A DNA stretch of 64,000 nucleotides from Marispirochaeta sp964554875 (GCA_964554875.1 CAZKQJ010000012.1:1-64000), one strand, 5' to 3'. Numbered from the stretch's first letter, positions 39,073 to 48,014 are shown. Notes: generated by a model from the sequence alone, not told the origin. A program made the numbers and translations.

Positions 39073-39681
39073 CTAAAAGGATACCTGCGGCGCGCTGGAT
39101 GCACCCTCGGCGGAGGAAAAATAGGCCTTTTCCCGGAAACCCATCATGTTGGCAATAATTACCCGCGGGAACTGCCGTATGTAGGTATTGTAATTTCGTG
39201 CCGCCTCGTTGAAACGCTGACGTTCCACTGCTATGCGGTTCTCCGTGCCTTCCAGCTGGTCCTGCAGAGCCAGAAAGTTCTGGTTGGACTTAAGGTCAGG
39301 ATAATTCTCGGTAATCATCAAGAGGCGCTGAAGGGCGGAACCGAGCCCTGCCTGGGCCTCCTGAAAACGCGCAAAGGCTTCCGGATCCTCGAGCAGGGAC
39401 TCATCCATCTGCATAACGCCGCCGGCTCTGCTCCTTGCCTCGGTGACGGCGGTGAGGGTCTCCTGCTCCTGATTTGCAAAACCCTTTACCGTCTCTACCA
39501 GATTGGGGATGAGATCGTACCGACGCTGGTACTGGTTCTCCACCTGTGCCCAGGCGGCCTTGACGGATTCGTCCATACCTACCATCGAGTTGTAGGTAGT
39601 CCGGAAACTGCTGTAAATCAGAAAAAGAATAACAAAAATAACACCCAGGACTATAAGTCCAGTACGTAATCCCTTGCTCAT
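39073..39681 (-). CDS. LemA family protein
   Basis: A 202-residue protein with one N-terminal membrane segment (GLIVLGVIFVILFLIYSSF) and the LemA helical bundle: NSMVGMDESVKAAWAQVENQ (the family start), YQRRYDLIPNLVETVKGFAN, and YPDLKSNQNFLALQDQLEGT with TENRIAVERQRFNEAARNYN. LemA proteins are of unknown biochemical role and are regularly encoded beside TPM proteins, as here (lemA-TPM-TPM). Strong ribosome site GGAGGG precedes the ATG. First gene of the minus-strand operon that ends with the FNR-like reductase. Confidence 0.93.
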   Translation of the reverse strand: MSKGLRTGLIVLGVIFVILFLIYSSFRTTYNSMVGMDESVKAAWAQVENQYQRRYDLIPNLVETVKGFANQEQETLTAVTEARSRAGGVMQMDESLLEDPEAFARFQEAQAGLGSALQRLLMITENYPDLKSNQNFLALQDQLEGTENRIAVERQRFNEAARNYNTYIRQFPRVIIANMMGFREKAYFSSAEGASSAPQVSF

Positions 39682-39799
39682 TGACCCTCCAGGCTCGGTG
39701 CGGCGGACACCATTCTCGTATTTATTACCCTATAATACAAAGGAGACGTTCCATCGTCCACCATTCCGACCTGTACCAGACGGCTAAACCCGAAACTCC

Positions 39800-39828
39800 T
39801 TGTAAAAAATGGCACCCTCATCTATGAT
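39800..39828 (+). promoter_or_regulatory. Promoter of the Mur ligase gene
   Basis: TTGTAA, 17 bases, TATGAT. The -10 box ends 8 bases before the ATG, with CATATCCGG-like sequence and no ribosome site between, so a leaderless or nearly leaderless mRNA is predicted. Confidence 0.5.
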
Positions 39829-39836
39829 ATCCGGCA

Positions 39837-41258
39837 ATGATCGATTTCAGTTCCGGACCACAGGTCTATTGTATCGGCATAAAGGGGACGGGAATGTGTG
39901 CGCTGGCGGAGTACTGCCGCCATGCCGGGGCCCATGTGGAAGGTTCGGATGTACAGGAGGTCTTCTATACCGACGAGATTCTGAAGACCCTGGATATTCC
40001 CGTGCATACGCCCTTCAAGAGTGCGAATCTTCCTTCCCGTATCGACCATCTTTTCTACTCCGCCGCCTACGATGCGGACAACAATCCGGAAATGGCGGAG
40101 GCGGCCCGACGGGGCATTCCGGGGATGAGTTATCCCCAGGCCCTGGGGCTGATTTCCCGGGGACAGCCCACCGGCGCGGTGGCGGGAGTCCACGGAAAAA
40201 CGACCACCACCGCTCTGGCAGGTACCATGGCCCAGGCTGTTGGTCTCCCTGTGGGGGTGATTGTCGGGTCCGGGGTTTCAAACTTCAAGGGCCGTTCCTG
40301 TCTCTTTCTGGGAGACAGAGGCCTTATCGCCGAGACCTGCGAATATCGCCGTCACTTTCTGAATGTCTCTCCCCGCTGGCTTATTGTAAGCAGCATAGAA
40401 CCGGACCACCTGGATTATTTCAAGGATTACGAAGATATCCTGGACGCCTTTACCGAGTATGCCCTCAAGCTGCCGGAAAAGGGAACCCTTATCTACTGTG
40501 CCGACGATGCGGGAGCCTCTGAGCTCGCGGAAAGAATGCGGTCCCGCCGCAGTGACCTCTCCATGGTGCCCTACGGTTTTACCGCCGGCGGGGACTATCG
40601 CCTTCAGGATTACCGCGTGGAGGGTGAGCGGCTTGTTGCAGAACTTGCCGGATTTACCGGTCCTCTTCGGCTCCGAATTCCCGGCCGGCACAGTGCCCTG
40701 AACGCCGCCGCCGCCGCTGCCCTTGTTACCATTATGGGAGAATATCTGGGGCTCGACCTGGACAGGGAGAAAATGCTATCCGCCTGTGAGGATTTCCGGG
40801 GAAGCAAGCGGCGCAGCGAGATAATCGGGGAGGCCGGGGGGGTTCTTTTTATGGACGATTACGCTCACCACCCCACAGCCATACGAAGCACCCTCCGGGG
40901 TCTTCGGGAATTTTATCCGAACCGGCGCCTGGTGGTGGATTTCATGTCCCACACATATTCCCGTACCGCCGCCCTTTTCGACGGCTTCGTCTCCGCCTTC
41001 GGCGATGCTGATGAGCTCATACTCCACGATATTTACGCTTCCGCCCGTGAGGAATCAGGAGGAGTCAGCGGAGAACAGCTCTACCGGAAAACCTCTGAAC
41101 TTCACCGGTCCGTACGCTACTATCCTGAACCGGTTGCCTCCCTGGAAGACCTGGACGCCATGCTTTCTCCGGGGGATCTGTTTATCAGTATGGGAGCGGG
41201 AAACAACTGGAAGCTCAGCCATGAACTCTACCAACGACGAAAAGGAAGGTCAGCATGA
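39837..41258 (+). CDS. murC: Mur ligase (UDP-N-acetylmuramate-alanine ligase type)
   Basis: A 473-residue Mur ligase. N-terminal Rossmann: VYCIGIKGTGMCALAEYCRH, which follows the MurC IGxxGxGM motif. ATP loop: GAVAGVHGKTTTTALAGTMA (G-x-x-GKTTT). Later blocks: HLDYFKDYEDILDAFTEYAL (metal/substrate helix), GRHSALNAAAAAALV, and MDDYAHHPTAIRSTL (MurC/MurF YAHHP motif). It joins L-Ala to UDP-MurNAc at the start of the muropeptide stem; the related Mpl recycles tripeptide. The GIKGTGM start favours MurC, but an Mpl-like role cannot be excluded. It overlaps yicC by four bases. Confidence 0.75.
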   Translation: MIDFSSGPQVYCIGIKGTGMCALAEYCRHAGAHVEGSDVQEVFYTDEILKTLDIPVHTPFKSANLPSRIDHLFYSAAYDADNNPEMAEAARRGIPGMSYPQALGLISRGQPTGAVAGVHGKTTTTALAGTMAQAVGLPVGVIVGSGVSNFKGRSCLFLGDRGLIAETCEYRRHFLNVSPRWLIVSSIEPDHLDYFKDYEDILDAFTEYALKLPEKGTLIYCADDAGASELAERMRSRRSDLSMVPYGFTAGGDYRLQDYRVEGERLVAELAGFTGPLRLRIPGRHSALNAAAAAALVTIMGEYLGLDLDREKMLSACEDFRGSKRRSEIIGEAGGVLFMDDYAHHPTAIRSTLRGLREFYPNRRLVVDFMSHTYSRTAALFDGFVSAFGDADELILHDIYASAREESGGVSGEQLYRKTSELHRSVRYYPEPVASLEDLDAMLSPGDLFISMGAGNNWKLSHELYQRRKGRSA

Positions 41259-42121
41259 TCAGCATGACAGGCTACGGCTACTGTGAGGAGGAGACCGAAA
41301 AGCTCTATCTTTCGGTGGAAATCAAGTCGGTGAACAACCGTTACCTGGATATTCAGATAAATCTGCCTCCTTTTCTGAATCCCCTGGAACCCCGGCTGCG
41401 GGAGTTCCTCAGTTCCCGGGTACGCCGGGGCAGGGTGGAACTCTATATACGTCTGCGGGAGCTGGAGGAGGATCTTAAGGTACATCTGGACCAGTCGGTG
41501 GCCTCAGAATACGCGGCAATCCTGCGGCAGCTTGCGGAGCAGACGGGAATTACGGAACCCCTGCGGCTGGAACACCTGCTGGGAATGGAGGGTATCCTGA
41601 AGAGTACCCGAAGCCGCGACCTCGAGCGCTACTGGGAAGCAATCCAGCCGCTGTTGAACCGGGCCTTCGAGGATTTTTCCCGGACCCGCAGGAATGAGGG
41701 AAGCGCAACGAAAAAAGACATTCTAAAGAATATCGATAGTATCAGGGAATCCCTTTCCGGGGTGGAGGTACTGAAGGACGATCTGGAAAGCTACTTTACG
41801 GAAACCGTACGGGGAAAATTCCAGGAGGTCATTGGAGACCAGGTCGAGGAGAGCAGGGTCCTGACTGAAATCGCCTCCCTGATGGTCAAATACTCGATCA
41901 ACGAAGAGCTGGTGCGCCTTAAGGGACACCTGAAGAGTTTCAGCAGCATCACGGAAGCCGAGGATGGGGTAGGGAAGAAACTCGATTTCCTGGCTCAGGA
42001 GATACACCGGGAAATAAATACCATTGGGTCAAAAAGCGTTCAGTACGATATAAGCTCAAGCGTCGTTTCCATGAAAGACGCCCTTGAAAATATACGGGAG
42101 CAACTGAGAAATGTCGAATAG
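41255..42121 (+). CDS. yicC: YicC family endoribonuclease
   Basis: A 288-residue protein: N-terminal MISMTGYGYCEEETEKLYLS (the family M-TGYG start), EIKSVNNRYLDIQINLPPFL, and the C-terminal DUF1732 part FLAQEIHREINTIGSKSVQY (QEixREiNTigSKs). YicC of E. coli is an RNase that adjusts small-RNA turnover. Here it stands in the common yicC-nucleotide kinase-rpoZ order. ATGA overlap with the Mur ligase and 11 bases with cmk indicates one transcript. Family length about 290 is matched exactly. Confidence 0.93.
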   Translation: MISMTGYGYCEEETEKLYLSVEIKSVNNRYLDIQINLPPFLNPLEPRLREFLSSRVRRGRVELYIRLRELEEDLKVHLDQSVASEYAAILRQLAEQTGITEPLRLEHLLGMEGILKSTRSRDLERYWEAIQPLLNRAFEDFSRTRRNEGSATKKDILKNIDSIRESLSGVEVLKDDLESYFTETVRGKFQEVIGDQVEESRVLTEIASLMVKYSINEELVRLKGHLKSFSSITEAEDGVGKKLDFLAQEIHREINTIGSKSVQYDISSSVVSMKDALENIREQLRNVE

Positions 42122-42650
42122 AAGAGGAATAATCGCCATATCCGGAAAAAGCGGCTGCGGCAATACCACCGTAACACACCTGGTGGCGGAAAAGCTGGGA
42201 TTTCGGGTGGTCAACTATACCTTCAGGACTATGGCGGGGGAGATGGGAATCTCTTTCGAAGAGCTCTGCGCTCTGGCAGAAAAGGATGATGCCTACGATC
42301 TCAGGCTGGATCGTAAACAGGTCGAACTGGCAAAGGAGGGCAACTGTGTTCTGGGATCGCGCCTGGCAATCTGGCTGCTAAAAAACGAAGCGGATCTGAC
42401 GGTTTTTCTCGATGCTTCCCTCGAAGTGCGGGCCGAACGGATCGCGTCCCGTGAGGGAGGAACACATATCGAGGTTATGGAGAAGACCGTAGCCCGGGAC
42501 CAGAGAGACCATGAACGCTACAAAAGAATCTACGGCTACAATAACGACGATTACCGCTTTGCCGATCTCATTATCGATACCACCGTGACGGACCAGTACG
42601 ATGTTGCCCGGCAGATAGTAGAGCAGTACCGAAATCTCGGCAGGGATTGA
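42111..42650 (+). CDS. cmk: Cytidylate kinase-like protein (altered P-loop)
   Basis: A 179-residue P-loop kinase of the short archaeal CMK type. The P-loop reads IAISGKSGCGNTTVTHLVAE: the usual GxGK(S/T) lysine is asparagine, with the preceding GKSG offering another lysine. The rest of the fold is present: FRTMAGEMGISFEELCALAE, lid region VRAERIASREG, and VARDQRDHERYKRIYGYNND (arginine-rich lid helix). It should phosphorylate CMP, provided the replaced lysine is tolerated. Some relatives in spirochaetes may share the change. It overlaps yicC; a promoter for rpoZ begins at its stop codon. Confidence 0.7.
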   Translation: MSNRRGIIAISGKSGCGNTTVTHLVAEKLGFRVVNYTFRTMAGEMGISFEELCALAEKDDAYDLRLDRKQVELAKEGNCVLGSRLAIWLLKNEADLTVFLDASLEVRAERIASREGGTHIEVMEKTVARDQRDHERYKRIYGYNNDDYRFADLIIDTTVTDQYDVARQIVEQYRNLGRD

Positions 42651-42676
42651 GCAGCAGAGCCGTTTTCTGCTATAAT
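42647..42676 (+). promoter_or_regulatory. Promoter before rpoZ
   Basis: TTGAGC, 18 bases, TATAAT. It begins at the cmk stop and gives rpoZ a 5' leader of about 25 bases with GTGAGG as ribosome site. rpoZ therefore has a leader, unlike the leaderless starts nearby. Confidence 0.5.
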
Positions 42677-42707
42677 CTTCGTTAATACACAGAGTGAGGC
42701 GGTTTAA

Positions 42708-42899
42708 ATGATAATTCCCTTGGACCTACTGGTGGACAACACGGATAACGTATACGAGATGACCTGCGCCGCCATTCGCCGGGCGGTACAGATTACCATT
42801 ACCGGAGACGAGGAGATCGAAGAGGACGGCGGAAAGGTCGTATCCACAGCGATCAAACAGGTCCTGACAAAGACCGTGCAATACAGGCTTGAAGAGTAA
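42708..42899 (+). CDS. rpoZ: RNA polymerase omega subunit-like protein
   Basis: A 63-residue protein: MIIPLDLLVDNTDNVYEMTC, AAIRRAVQITITGDEEIEED and KVVSTAIKQVLTKTVQYRLE. The order matches omega (NRFELVLAAAKRARQL; then VTIALREIAEGKI), with A-A-I-R-R-A for the conserved A-A-x-R-A. Omega stabilises RNA polymerase beta-prime. The yicC-kinase-rpoZ order supports the call. It is short compared with the usual 70-90 residues. Its 3' end overlaps miaA by 11 bases. Confidence 0.7.
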   Translation: MIIPLDLLVDNTDNVYEMTCAAIRRAVQITITGDEEIEEDGGKVVSTAIKQVLTKTVQYRLEE

Positions 42900-43860
42900 A
42901 ATTTCTTCCACACATCAGGAACCACCGGTACTTCCGGTGGTTCTTCTTTTTGGCCCCACCGGGGTCGGTAAAACCGAACTGATTCGTAAGCTGTCGGGGA
43001 GAGATTTCGAGGTGATAAGCGCCGACTCCATGCAGGTTTACCGCGGCATGGACATCGGCACGGCGAAACCGGACCCGGTCTTACGTCAGCAGATCCCCCA
43101 CCATCTTATCGATATCCGCAATCCTGACGAACAGTTTCACCTGGGTGATTTTATACGCCTCGCCGACGAAGCTGTTCTGGATATTCTGCGGAAGGGCAGA
43201 CTGCCGGTTATCTCCGGGGGAACTGCCTACTATTTCAAGCATTTTCTTTACGGACTTCCCGAAGCCCCTTCGTCTGATCCTGAAATCAGGGCGGAGCTTG
43301 CAGAGATAGTCCGAAAAGAAGGACTCAAACCTTTGAGGGAAATGCTGCGCCGGGTTGATCCCTTCTCGGCCGGGCGGATAGACGACAACGATGCCTACCG
43401 TATTCAGCGCGCCCTGGAGGTCTATATGAGCAGCGGGCGTCCTCTCTCTTCTTTTCGGGTACCGGATACGATGAGGGAAGGGCTTGATCCCCTGATTATC
43501 GGTCTTTGCAGGCCCAGAGAAGAACTGTACCGGCGCATTGACCGGAGGGTGGAACAGATGTTCGAAGCGGGACTTAGAAGCGAGGTGGAATCCCTGAGAC
43601 AGGCGGGCTGCAGCTCAGAGGACCCGGGTATGAAGGCGATCGGTTACCGCGAGTTCTTTGAAGCAGAACAGGAACCTCTTCCCCGGATCCAGACTGCGAG
43701 CCGAAGGTACGCTAAACGGCAGCTCACCTTTTTCCGGGCCCTTTCGGGTACGATATGGATGAATCCCGGGGACCATGAAAAGATCCTGCAGAAAATCTAT
43801 TCGTTTTTGAGTTTCCGGAAAGAGTCAATCTCCCGAATCTCTTCTGTTTCCATTGAATAG
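42889..43860 (+). CDS. miaA: tRNA dimethylallyltransferase
   Basis: A 323-residue enzyme. P-loop LLFGPTGVGKTELIRKL; DSMQVYRGMDIGTAKPDP (the MiaA SADSxQVYRxMDIGTAKP motif); HHLIDIRNPDEQFHLGDF; ISGGTAYYFKHFLYGLPEAP; TRRYAKRQLTFFR-like C-terminal block (SRRYAKRQLTFFRAL). It adds a dimethylallyl group to A37 of tRNAs that read UNN codons. The start is TTG with ACAGG upstream and overlaps rpoZ. The last 64 bases overlap the 3' end of the convergent pseudokinase gene. Confidence 0.95.
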   Translation: MKSKISSTHQEPPVLPVVLLFGPTGVGKTELIRKLSGRDFEVISADSMQVYRGMDIGTAKPDPVLRQQIPHHLIDIRNPDEQFHLGDFIRLADEAVLDILRKGRLPVISGGTAYYFKHFLYGLPEAPSSDPEIRAELAEIVRKEGLKPLREMLRRVDPFSAGRIDDNDAYRIQRALEVYMSSGRPLSSFRVPDTMREGLDPLIIGLCRPREELYRRIDRRVEQMFEAGLRSEVESLRQAGCSSEDPGMKAIGYREFFEAEQEPLPRIQTASRRYAKRQLTFFRALSGTIWMNPGDHEKILQKIYSFLSFRKESISRISSVSIE

Positions 43861-45239
43861 ATACGGTTATCCTCCTTATCCCCTCGAATCCTGACCCGCT
43901 CGGTATGCTCGCTCAAGACGATTCTGATACTCTCTTCCTGTTCTTCCATATCCGCCGCTGCAGGCTGGGCAAAGATATACCGGACAAGGAACTCTCCATC
44001 CGCCGTTTCCCGAAGGGAAATATCCGCCGTGCCGAAGACAAACTGTCCCCGTTCCAGCGGGGGGAGTCCCGAATCGATCCATTCCCGGGCAGATAAAAAG
44101 GGAGGCGGTCCCCCGACGGAGTAGGCCTTTGTTACCCTGGTAATTACTGTGAGTCTGACGACCGATTCAATATAGCGGCTGCCGGCACCGTTGGAGGTAC
44201 AGGCCTCCATGGTTTCGTGATCCAGGCGATTCATGCATTCGTAAAAAAGCCGGACCACCTGTTCAGCTTCCAGTCCCCGGGTCGGAGGGGGGAGCGAGGC
44301 TTTCTGCATAATGTTGGCAGTCAGGATTGTACCGACTGCAAGCAGAATACCGGCTATAGCCAGGGAGATTTTATAACGGCGAAAAAATCTGCGTAAGAAA
44401 ATCTTTCTGTTAATCCGGGTTTTCCTGCCTCGCGCACGACGGCTCATGCGCAGAATATCCGCCTGGGACAGGATCGGTGCTGGTTCCGTCTCCATCTCTG
44501 ACAAAAACTCATACAGTCCGGCTACATCCGGATTGTCTTCGCTTCCTTCCAGTATCGAATCAATATACAGTGTCGCCTCTCCGTATGCCTCCGGACTCAT
44601 GAGGGAAAGGGGTACAAACTCTGACCTGCGCATGCGCTCCCTCAATTCCTCGCCGATATCTTTCGCTGATAAAGGCCTGTCCAAAAAGGGGTGCTCCCCG
44701 GTAACGACAATATATGCAAGAAGGGCAAAGGAGTATACGAGTGCGGCGGCGCCCGCCTTCATGTCGGGATGTTTGAATAGTTCGTAATTCTGAAGCAGTT
44801 CTTCCTCGCTGAAACAGCGCCGCTGTTTCTCGGCCAGGGAGGATGATAGAACAAGTACAGCCCCGTCACTGAGAAGAAAAACGGAGGAAGGATCAAAATA
44901 CCCTGGTTCTTCCTTTACAGTGGAAATCTGCATGAGGGCGTAGAGGACCTTTCTCAGGCATGGCAGATCGAGCCTGGCAGAGGTGATGTACCTGGAAAAA
45001 CGTTCCCCGTCAAAGCGGGGGCCGATGCAGTAGCGTCCCTGGTTTTCGATGTACCCCTCCACCGGCCATTCTTCGATACTGCCGTCCCGGTATATCCAGG
45101 CTGTATCGCGGGTGTTTCCGGTCCGGAGGTTCCAGATGTCCGGCCGGCTGCCCGGACTTATCTTTATTCCCGTGTATAATCTGCCCTTGCGTTGAAGTTC
45201 TATTCGGGTTGAGTCGATCCGATCTACTGTGCTGTTCAT
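43797..45239 (-). CDS. Membrane-anchored pseudokinase-like protein
   Basis: A 480-residue protein. Residues about 1-270 follow a protein-kinase C-lobe shape (DPSSVFLLSDGAVLVLSSSL in place of the DFG region; AALVYSFALLAYIVVTGEHP, as in the DxxSxGxxxYxxLxGxxPF helix) but the lysine, HRD and DFG residues are absent. An arginine-rich segment (RRARGRKTRINRKIFLRRFF) precedes one membrane span (ISLAIAGILLAVGTILTANI). The C-terminal 170 residues form an extracytoplasmic domain (EQVVRLFYECMNRLDHETME; NTF2-like helix). It couples to AMMECR1 by ATGA overlap. Inferred: sensory or scaffold protein lacking phosphotransfer. Confidence 0.55.
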   Translation of the reverse strand: MNSTVDRIDSTRIELQRKGRLYTGIKISPGSRPDIWNLRTGNTRDTAWIYRDGSIEEWPVEGYIENQGRYCIGPRFDGERFSRYITSARLDLPCLRKVLYALMQISTVKEEPGYFDPSSVFLLSDGAVLVLSSSLAEKQRRCFSEEELLQNYELFKHPDMKAGAAALVYSFALLAYIVVTGEHPFLDRPLSAKDIGEELRERMRRSEFVPLSLMSPEAYGEATLYIDSILEGSEDNPDVAGLYEFLSEMETEPAPILSQADILRMSRRARGRKTRINRKIFLRRFFRRYKISLAIAGILLAVGTILTANIMQKASLPPPTRGLEAEQVVRLFYECMNRLDHETMEACTSNGAGSRYIESVVRLTVITRVTKAYSVGGPPPFLSAREWIDSGLPPLERGQFVFGTADISLRETADGEFLVRYIFAQPAAADMEEQEESIRIVLSEHTERVRIRGDKEDNRIYSMETEEIREIDSFRKLKNE

Positions 45240-45829
45240 CAGGTTTTAAAGTCCTCTTCAGAGAATATCTGGGCACTGAATATTTCGAGCCTGGTTTCCG
45301 GGTCCTCCAGAGCGTCCGGAGGAAGTCCCGCTTTGCGGCAGGTGTTCAGGGCAAACTCCTCGCGCTGCCATCCCTGTTCCGTCGCGACCTGCGGAAGCAG
45401 GACCCCGCTGCAGTATCCCTTCGTTATATAAAGGCCGTGGATACCGGGTTCCAGCTCCTGGAGGGAGTCGATTCTTGCCAGAGGGGACAGCACCGATATC
45501 TCGATACTGATTTCCTGAAATTCTTCTTTTGCAAGGGGTGAAAAGCGGGGATCCCGGAAAGCACTGGAAACCGCCATGGAAGCAATAGTTTCATGCAGGG
45601 CGCTATGGCCGAGCATGTTGCCTATGCAGCCGCGAAGATCTCCGGCTTTTCGAAGGGTCACAAAGGCTCCCGTCTTCTGCCTGAGAAGCGGGTGCCCTTT
45701 TACGAAGGAGGCGAAGGTACAGAAAAAATCCTTCGGAACCGTAACACCGAGTTCCCGGCCTATCGTCCAGCGGGCAAGCGAAAGCAGGGCTCTTTTTTCT
45801 TCCCCTGAAAGATCGGAAAAGGTCTGCAT
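45239..45829 (-). CDS. AMMECR1 domain protein
   Basis: A 196-residue protein; the start at 45829 has GGGGGAG upstream, while the frame extends 33 codons further into the previous gene. AMMECR1 blocks: GAFVTLRKAGDLRGCIGNML (the invariant LRGCIG), AVSSAFRDPRFSPLAKEEFQ, ISVLSPLARIDSLQELEPGI, and TKGYCSGVLLPQVATEQGWQ. The family, with MEMO and a radical SAM protein, forms the AmmeMemoRadiSam set of unknown reaction. MEMO is the adjacent upstream gene; the radical SAM partner is not in the window. Confidence 0.9.
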   Translation of the reverse strand: MQTFSDLSGEEKRALLSLARWTIGRELGVTVPKDFFCTFASFVKGHPLLRQKTGAFVTLRKAGDLRGCIGNMLGHSALHETIASMAVSSAFRDPRFSPLAKEEFQEISIEISVLSPLARIDSLQELEPGIHGLYITKGYCSGVLLPQVATEQGWQREEFALNTCRKAGLPPDALEDPETRLEIFSAQIFSEEDFKT

Positions 45830-45870
45830 GAAATCTCCCCCCTTTTTTATTCTGCCTTCTCCGGCGAATT

Positions 45871-46593
45871 CTATTGAGAAGCCTGCCAGAGGGCGGCACA
45901 GTACTGGGGTGACTCTCCATGATACCACCTGTCCGGGGGAGCATGAAAGTGCGTTTCCAGGAGTTTCAACAAAAAATCTTCCCCCTGAGCCTGGATCATT
46001 CCGCTTTCGGGTTTCTTTACAAAATTCGCGCTTACCAGGGGAAGATATTCGGGAAGAAGCTCTTCGAGCATGTACAGGCCGGACTGCAGAAGGGAGTCCG
46101 TCGCAGATCCGAAAAGGACCGGAAGGACAGGAGCGGTATAGTTGAAACTGGCAAGGGCGCTCAGAATCAGATCAAAGCAGGGCTCCTCCTCAAAGGGAAT
46201 CCTCCCCAAACGAAAGATATTTCCAGTTTCGGAAATACTGTCAAGCGTATCCCGGTCAACAGGAAGAATACCGAAGGGGGTATGAAACCCCGAATAATCG
46301 GGAAACCAGATGGTCTCTTCGTTTTCTCGATGTACCTTGGCCATAATGACAATGGCGCGGGCAGATGAAAGAGGAAGCTGCTGAAGGGCCCATAAAAGGC
46401 CGGAACCTGAATAATTCAGTGCTCCCTGGGGTACAAGGGCTGCTCTTCCCTTAACAGGCTTCCCGGGATGGGCGCCGGCAGCTGTTTCGGCGAGGCGTGC
46501 ACTAAGCTCCTCCTTTTCCCGGGGAAAAAAGTGTCCAGCTGAGAGAAGTGGGCGGATATCCTCCGTCGCGGCGGAGAGGGGGTAGTCCTTCAT
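45871..46593 (-). CDS. MEMO family protein
   Basis: A 240-residue protein related to MEMO and LigB-type dioxygenase folds: AGHFFPREKEELSARLAETA, AALVPQGALNYSGSGLLWAL (the family H-A-G-xxYSG position, here PQGALNYSGS, so the histidine is replaced by Q/A), AIVIMAKVHRENEETIWFPD, and YHGESPQYCAALWQA at the end. Several canonical metal ligands appear changed. Together with AMMECR1 it points to the AmmeMemoRadiSam system. ATGA overlap with rqcH upstream; 41 bases to AMMECR1. Confidence 0.75.
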   Translation of the reverse strand: MKDYPLSAATEDIRPLLSAGHFFPREKEELSARLAETAAGAHPGKPVKGRAALVPQGALNYSGSGLLWALQQLPLSSARAIVIMAKVHRENEETIWFPDYSGFHTPFGILPVDRDTLDSISETGNIFRLGRIPFEEEPCFDLILSALASFNYTAPVLPVLFGSATDSLLQSGLYMLEELLPEYLPLVSANFVKKPESGMIQAQGEDFLLKLLETHFHAPPDRWYHGESPQYCAALWQASQ

Positions 46594-48011
46594 GATTCAT
46601 TCCCCTCCAAAAGACGACGGAGCCGGTCCTCCTCCATGGATATATGGAGATTCTTCTCCTGCGTCGGAAGCACCGTGCCTAATTTACCCTCCCGGGGCCG
46701 ACGCAGGTATTTTACCTGCGTGTAATAACAATCCCCGCCGCCTCCGCTGCGGGCCTTGCTGTAGTGGAGCGCCAGGTTGCCTGCGTCCAGAAGAACCTCC
46801 AGCGGCGGACTTTTGCCCTTTGGACCCCGAAGAAAGATATGCCCTCCGGGATAATCCCTGGCATGGACCCAGTAATCATTGCCCCGTGCCCATTCCCTGA
46901 GGAGCTTGTCGCTTTCCCGGGCGTTACGCCCCACTACAATCTGCCATCCCCGGGAAAAAAAGTATGCCCCGGCATGTTTTGTTTCTCCTGCTTCCCTGGG
47001 GCTTCGTTTTTCCGGCGGTCCGGGTATTCCCTCAAGATCTGCAAGTTTATCGGATTCTTCGCACTTCTTTACAAACAGTTCCGCCTGGGAGGCTTCCCGT
47101 CGAAGGTCGTCGATCTCCTCCAGAGCCCGTTTTCGTCGGCGTTCCTCTTTCTTCCTGAGAGTGAAATACCTCCGGGCGTTCTCCTGGGGAGAAAGAGCAG
47201 GATCCAGGGGAATATGAACCGTATCTTCCCCGCTGAACTCCTTCGCTTCAAGCCAGCGGTCCCCAGATTTAATCCGATGCAGATTCGCGAGGATGAGATC
47301 GCCTGCCGATTCCTCACCGGACAGGATCACCTCCCCGTCTGCGGCAGCCTCGAGTCCCTTTAGCCGTCCCCTCAGGGAGTTGCTGTAACGTCGCCAACGG
47401 TTCAGCAACTCGTTTCTTTTCTGCCTGAAGGCCTCGTCTCTTTCCTGCAGTGTGTAGCGTGCTTCAATGTATGCGTTGTAATCCCTGTAAGCGGAAAAGT
47501 CTTCAAGAGAGAAACCTGTATCGGGTTCTCCGAAGCTTTCCTGCCAGGGAAGAAAGCTTCCGCCGGACAGCTCTCCACGGGCTGGTCGACGGTAGAAAGC
47601 ATCGATGATTTCACCTGTCTCCCGGCAGAGGATTACATTCCCCGCGTTTCCCCAGAGTCGAATCCAGAGGCTGAGGGTTTCGTTAGCCTGGAGAATCTTG
47701 AGCTCCACAAGTCGCTGACCGGGGACCTGACGGGCATCGAGGATCCTGCAGCCCTTGATTCTGGAGCGCAGCAGCTGGGGAAAGCGCTGCAGTTTGATCT
47801 GCCGGCTTGCTTTGCCGCTTATTCTGTGGAGGCGGGTTTTCCCCTGCTTAAGAGAGATATAGAGCCCGAAACGGCCTTCGGGACCTTTTCCGGGAAAAAA
47901 GAGTTCAAGCACCAGAGAGGAGTAGTCGGGCTGAATGATTTTCTGTATAAAGCCCCCCGGAAGCTCGAGTTCAGAGAGAATTTGGTCGATTTCGCGCCAG
48001 TTGAGGGACAT
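46590..48011 (-). CDS. rqcH: NFACT/RqcH-type protein
   Basis: A 473-residue protein with NFACT-N domain (SLNWREIDQILSELELPGGF; IDAFYRRPARGELSGGSFLP), a central helical coiled coil (residues about 290-340, RKKEERRRKRALEEIDDLRR) and NFACT-R (VGRNARESDKLLREWARGND; WVHARDYPGGHIFLRGPKGK; DCYYTQVKYLRRPREGKLGT). RqcH binds peptidyl-tRNA-obstructed 50S subunits and drives C-terminal alanine tailing. At 473 residues it is shorter than the usual 550-570, with the first domain abbreviated. It overlaps MEMO by four bases. Confidence 0.85.
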   Translation of the reverse strand: MSLNWREIDQILSELELPGGFIQKIIQPDYSSLVLELFFPGKGPEGRFGLYISLKQGKTRLHRISGKASRQIKLQRFPQLLRSRIKGCRILDARQVPGQRLVELKILQANETLSLWIRLWGNAGNVILCRETGEIIDAFYRRPARGELSGGSFLPWQESFGEPDTGFSLEDFSAYRDYNAYIEARYTLQERDEAFRQKRNELLNRWRRYSNSLRGRLKGLEAAADGEVILSGEESAGDLILANLHRIKSGDRWLEAKEFSGEDTVHIPLDPALSPQENARRYFTLRKKEERRRKRALEEIDDLRREASQAELFVKKCEESDKLADLEGIPGPPEKRSPREAGETKHAGAYFFSRGWQIVVGRNARESDKLLREWARGNDYWVHARDYPGGHIFLRGPKGKSPPLEVLLDAGNLALHYSKARSGGGGDCYYTQVKYLRRPREGKLGTVLPTQEKNLHISMEEDRLRRLLEGNES

Positions 48012-48014
48012 CTA

